Assembly: GCF_001458315.1 (NCBI RefSeq)
Contig: NZ_CYRX01000032.1
Coordinates: forward strand, 123,902-187,901
Direction: 5' to 3'
Length of the DNA stretch: 64,000 nt
DNA from: Thalassobacter stenotrophicus
Lineage (GTDB): Bacteria > Pseudomonadota > Alphaproteobacteria > Rhodobacterales > Rhodobacteraceae
This document shows, in pieces, positions 61,186 through 64,000 of this stretch. The translations under genes were made by a program, and so were the position numbers. The notes under the pieces are model-generated. The model searched no databases. It saw nothing but the letters and a program-made list of their open reading frames with translations, and was not told where the DNA came from. Each line of letters opens with the position of its first letter. The stretch's first letter is position 1.

Positions 61186-61779
61186 TCAGCTATGAGCAAC
61201 GCGGCTGACCGCTCGGGCGAGCCAGGTTGGAAACTGTGGTGCTGCTGCGACCAATTCGGAAAACGAGGCGCCTGGGATTTTACGCTTGAGCGTCTTCAGT
61301 GCGCCTTCGGCCTGTTCAGGGCCCAACCATGCTAGCGCACGGACCACTTGCCCCGACGGCCGATTTGCAAGAGCAAGTTGCCAACGCGGAGCATGCCGCA
61401 GTTCGACCTCTTGTTTACCGATGGACAGCGTCCGGCTACGGCCAGAGGTGAAATACACGGACCGTATAGGAACCTGGGTCGTCAGCCCTAGAGCGTTGGC
61501 CGCTGCTGCACCGCTGGGAACAATGACTTCCCCACGCTGAGCCGCCAACGCTTCAATGGCTTGATCAATCGAGGGCGCTCGAACGCCGAACCGTCCCTTC
61601 ACGGGGCGCATGTAGATACCGCGGCCAGCACGAATAAGCTGACCGCGTTCGGTAAGGCGTTTCAGGGCCTGATCCACGCCTGCGCGACTGCCAAGGTGCA
61701 GAAGGCCTTTCGCGGCCAAGGCAGCCCCCTCAGGGAGTTGCTCGGCATGTGCCATGATTTGTTCGCTTAGGTGTTGCAT
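61186..61779 (-). CDS. Second AbiEi/DUF6088-type antitoxin, without toxin
   Basis: This 197-residue paralogue has the same winged-helix layout (GLLHLGSRAGVDQALKRLTE, RAGRGIYMRPVKGRFGV) and NALGLTTQVP motif as the cognate antitoxin. The ATG at 61779 was chosen for AAGAGGTAGC upstream. No toxin gene follows; the next gene leftwards is the first antitoxin. It may be a leftover of a second module, an anti-toxin decoy, or a second regulator of the same toxin. Confidence 0.85.
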   Translation of the reverse strand: MQHLSEQIMAHAEQLPEGAALAAKGLLHLGSRAGVDQALKRLTERGQLIRAGRGIYMRPVKGRFGVRAPSIDQAIEALAAQRGEVIVPSGAAAANALGLTTQVPIRSVYFTSGRSRTLSIGKQEVELRHAPRWQLALANRPSGQVVRALAWLGPEQAEGALKTLKRKIPGASFSELVAAAPQFPTWLARAVSRVAHS

Positions 61780-61790
61780 GCTACCTCTTG

Positions 61791-61818
61791 TGTCAGAAAC
61801 ATAAATAGTTTTCTGACA
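61791..61818. promoter_or_regulatory. Inverted repeat at the orphan antitoxin promoter
   Basis: Arms TGTCAGAAA (61791-61799) and TTTCTGACA (61810-61818) are separated by ten bases and lie 12 bases upstream of the start. The core is the same as at 61098-61123. It also lies in the promoter region of the divergent exonuclease gene. Confidence 0.78.
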
Positions 61819-61887
61819 GTTTGCAACTGCCAGCACTCCAGAGCGCGCTAAGTGGCGTTCTCCCTTTGTCTCGGCTATGCTTCAAGT

Positions 61888-63267
61888 ATGGATTTTGTTT
61901 TCTACGATCTTGAAACCACGGGGATCTCCCCCGAGTTTGACCAGCCGCTGCAGTTCGCCGCGATCTGGACGGATGAGAATTTTGTGGAAAAGGATCGGGT
62001 CAACATCCGCTGCCGGTTGGCGCCCCATATTTTGCCCTCACCGCAAGCGTTGGTTGTGACCCGCGTCACCCCTGATCAGTTGACTGACCCAAACCTACCG
62101 TCGCTGTTTGAGTTTTCGCAGCAGGTGGCCGAGTTCACCGAACGATGGGCGCCGGCGATTTGGGTTGGCTACAACACGATGAAGTTCGACGAGGAGGTGC
62201 TGCGGCAGACCTTCTACCAGAACCTGTCGCCGAACATTTACGCCACGCAGTTCAATGGCAACACGCGCTTTGACATTTTGCCTGCTGTCTATGCCGCTTA
62301 TGCCCGTCACCCGGATCTACTCGTCTGGCCCACCGATGGCACTGGCCGACGGAGCTTCAAGCTTGATCGGCTGGCGCCTGCAAATGGCTTTAATGCCCAC
62401 AACGCTCATGATGCCCTGGGGGACGTTGAGGCGACCATCCATATCGCGCGCCTAATCGCAACGCATAGCCCAGCGCTTTGGTCCGAGTTGGTCGACAACG
62501 CTCATAAGGCGCGTGTGCAGGCAAAGCTAGAAAGCTTCCGGCCCTATGAGCTGGTCACGCGCTTTGGCGGCGGTGAGCCGCGATCCTACGTCGGCTGTCT
62601 CTGCGGGTACTCCCACGGCAACAGCGCGCAAGCGGCGTTTTTTGATCTGGATGCTGCTGACCCATCTGATTTCCTCGAGGCCTCGGATGAGACGATCTTC
62701 GCCGCAGTGGATGCCACGCCAAAGATCATTAGGGGCGTGTCCACAAATAAGGCCCCCGCGTTCCTTGAACACACAGCGCCCAGCGCAGAGCATCTGCGCC
62801 GAGCGACGGTCATAGCCAACGCGCCTGAGTTTCGTCAGCGTGTAGGCGCGGCAATGGCCGCTCGCTTCGTCGAAGATCCCGACGCCCCGCCCAAGCCGGT
62901 TGAGCGACAAATCTATGGGGAATTCTACTCCAACGCCGACAAGCAGCTTTTGCAAGAGTTTCAGCATGCAACCTGGCCGCGCCGCCAAGAAATCGTCGCA
63001 AGCATTTCAGATACTCGGCTGCGTCAGCTCGGTCGGCGGCTGGTGGCGTTTTACAGCCCAGAGCTTCTGACAGCAGAAGAGCTGGCGCTTTTCAAAGCCT
63101 ATCTGCGTGATAAGTGGTCGGCGCCCGACGTCCCTGAAACCGAATGGATGACCTTCGAAAAAGCGGAGGCCGCACTATGCGATTTGCGTAATGCCGTCGC
63201 TGCAGAACCCCGCGAGCTTGACGCGATTGCGTCATTTTTAAGGGGAACGTGCGCGGGTGGTGCCTAG
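61888..63267 (+). CDS. ExoI/SbcB-like DEDDh 3'-5' exonuclease
   Basis: This 459-residue protein begins MDFVFYDLETTGISPEFDQP, with the exonuclease acids D7 and E9, a VGYNTMKFDEEVLRQTFYQN Exo II region and the HNAHDALGDVEATI Exo III motif. The length and C-terminal helical extension (about residues 200-450) match exonuclease I rather than the short RNase T/DnaQ type. ExoI digests single-stranded DNA 3' to 5'. It is divergent from the orphan antitoxin, sharing a 108-base promoter region that contains the AbiE-type repeat. Confidence 0.88.
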   Translation: MDFVFYDLETTGISPEFDQPLQFAAIWTDENFVEKDRVNIRCRLAPHILPSPQALVVTRVTPDQLTDPNLPSLFEFSQQVAEFTERWAPAIWVGYNTMKFDEEVLRQTFYQNLSPNIYATQFNGNTRFDILPAVYAAYARHPDLLVWPTDGTGRRSFKLDRLAPANGFNAHNAHDALGDVEATIHIARLIATHSPALWSELVDNAHKARVQAKLESFRPYELVTRFGGGEPRSYVGCLCGYSHGNSAQAAFFDLDAADPSDFLEASDETIFAAVDATPKIIRGVSTNKAPAFLEHTAPSAEHLRRATVIANAPEFRQRVGAAMAARFVEDPDAPPKPVERQIYGEFYSNADKQLLQEFQHATWPRRQEIVASISDTRLRQLGRRLVAFYSPELLTAEELALFKAYLRDKWSAPDVPETEWMTFEKAEAALCDLRNAVAAEPRELDAIASFLRGTCAGGA

Positions 63268-63620
63268 GAACATCAACACTTACAGTATTCGGGGCCCTAT
63301 ATCTCGCCTTGGGTAACCGGCAGAAAAAGAAAAATCCACAGTACGAATGCCGCAACTGTGGGGGGACGGGGGCTCCGCGATTTGGATGGGTTATGGTAGC
63401 CTTGCACTGGCTCCATTTGTAGGTTGGGCGGGAAGCGGTAGTTCGCTTCGCCAGGCATGAATGGCAGCTGAGCAGAGCTTCCAACCAGATCATGTGAGCG
63501 AAAGACAGGCATGTATCGCGCGAGGCAAATGGATTCGCAGGCGCACACGACGAGAGTTGCTTTTCAGTGTGATGGGCTGCATCCTCATATAGACCCTTAC
63601 TAAAGCCACGTGAGAGTATT
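63268..63620. other. Intergenic region without a recognised feature
   Basis: Leftward frames (63092-63493, 63297-63548) have no similarity I recognise. The region ends in the likely promoter and GAGAG ribosome site of the last gene. Confidence 0.5.
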
Positions 63621-63980
63621 GTGTTAGACCAGACATTTTCTGCAATGAACCTCAGGAGAATATCCGAGAGAGAGAAGCGGCGAGGAAGAGTTCGAGATCT
63701 CCACTTCTTCGAGTCTGTGAAGATGAAGACAGAAGAACTAAAGCAGGCAAATCACGATACCAAAGAATTTAGGCGTCTTCATCCCGGAAAATACTCAGAC
63801 GATGAACAGGCTGAGTTTAACCTCCTCAAGGAGCTTCGGGAAGAGAAGCGGCGCCAGCGTGATGATGCACTGCTTCGAGAGCTTGATAGTGTTTCCAGTC
63901 AGATCAACAAGAAAGACTTTTACGTTTCGTTCACTCAAGAAGAAGGTAAGCGGTGCGCCAGTCACACGGGCTTCGCGTAG
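63621..63980 (+). CDS. Small highly charged helical protein, unknown
   Basis: This 119-residue frame starts at GTG (an ATG follows at 63645) and is rich in Arg, Lys and Glu with predicted long helices (EREKRRGRVRDLHFFESVKM, NLLKELREEKRRQRDDALLR). No domain is recognised; it could be a coiled-coil DNA- or RNA-associated protein, or the start of a broken longer gene. AT content is higher than in the neighbouring exonuclease gene. Confidence 0.5.
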   Translation: MLDQTFSAMNLRRISEREKRRGRVRDLHFFESVKMKTEELKQANHDTKEFRRLHPGKYSDDEQAEFNLLKELREEKRRQRDDALLRELDSVSSQINKKDFYVSFTQEEGKRCASHTGFA

Positions 63981-64000
63981 TTCCAGGGCAATAGGTCGTT

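Overview
The window looks like the accessory genome of a Rhodobacterales/Roseobacter-group alphaproteobacterium. The basis is protein style (TRAP and Ugp-type transporters, OhrR/Ohr, DUF3489, DUF7220, ACAD plus aminoglycoside-phosphotransferase-like pairs), generally high GC, and the set of insertion sequences. Genus assignment is not possible from sequence reading alone.

Layout. (1) 1-10.8 kb: the packaging and head module of a lambda-like-portal/GpA-terminase prophage, read leftwards, with a three-gene rightward cassette and a ParB-methylase fusion. (2) 10.8-13.3 kb: an IS91-family element with its own tyrosine recombinase. (3) 13.3-36.1 kb: non-phage metabolic DNA. It holds tartrate dehydrogenase, a truncated acyl-CoA ligase next to an IS6 element, GntR and LysR regulators, class II aldolase plus cupin, and an oxidoreductase. 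It also holds an Lrp-controlled operon (AceE-like E1, class III CoA-transferase, TRAP transporter, HMG-CoA-lyase-like), an old-yellow-enzyme/ACAD/phosphotransferase group and OhrR/Ohr. (4) 36.1-38.6 kb: a second, apparently identical IS91 copy. (5) 38.7-45.9 kb: LysR plus a Ugp-type ABC transporter plus two calcineurin-type phosphodiesterases. (6) 46.1-47.6 kb: an IS1182 element. (7) 47.6-52.8 kb: the early/replication/integrase module of a prophage, again mainly leftward up to the control region. (8) 52.8-59.1 kb: IS3 elements, two LprI-like paralogues, a duplicated integrase tail, a three-gene envelope cassette (COG3904-like ClpP-fold protein, membrane coiled-coil protein, secreted thermonuclease), then the 3' half of an initiator tRNA-fMet. 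(9) 59.2-64 kb: an AbiE-type toxin-antitoxin pair, a second orphan antitoxin paralogue, an ExoI-like exonuclease and a small charged protein.

How it fits together. The phage genes at 47.6-50.4 kb and at 0.1-10.3 kb share strand and a typical functional order (excisionase-like, VRR-NUC, replication initiator, methylase, terminase, portal, protease, capsid). I infer one prophage split by about 37 kb of metabolic DNA bounded by IS91 and IS1182. The tRNA-fMet half at 59.09-59.14 kb, followed by a tRNA-type terminator, marks the right attachment site, so nearly everything to its left is probably integrated DNA and the intact tRNA should lie left of the window. The thermonuclease/coiled-coil/ClpP-like cassette sits between the integrase and the attachment site, a common position for prophage cargo. 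It is my main candidate for an undescribed system, with the paired AbiEi paralogues that share operator-like inverted repeats as the second.
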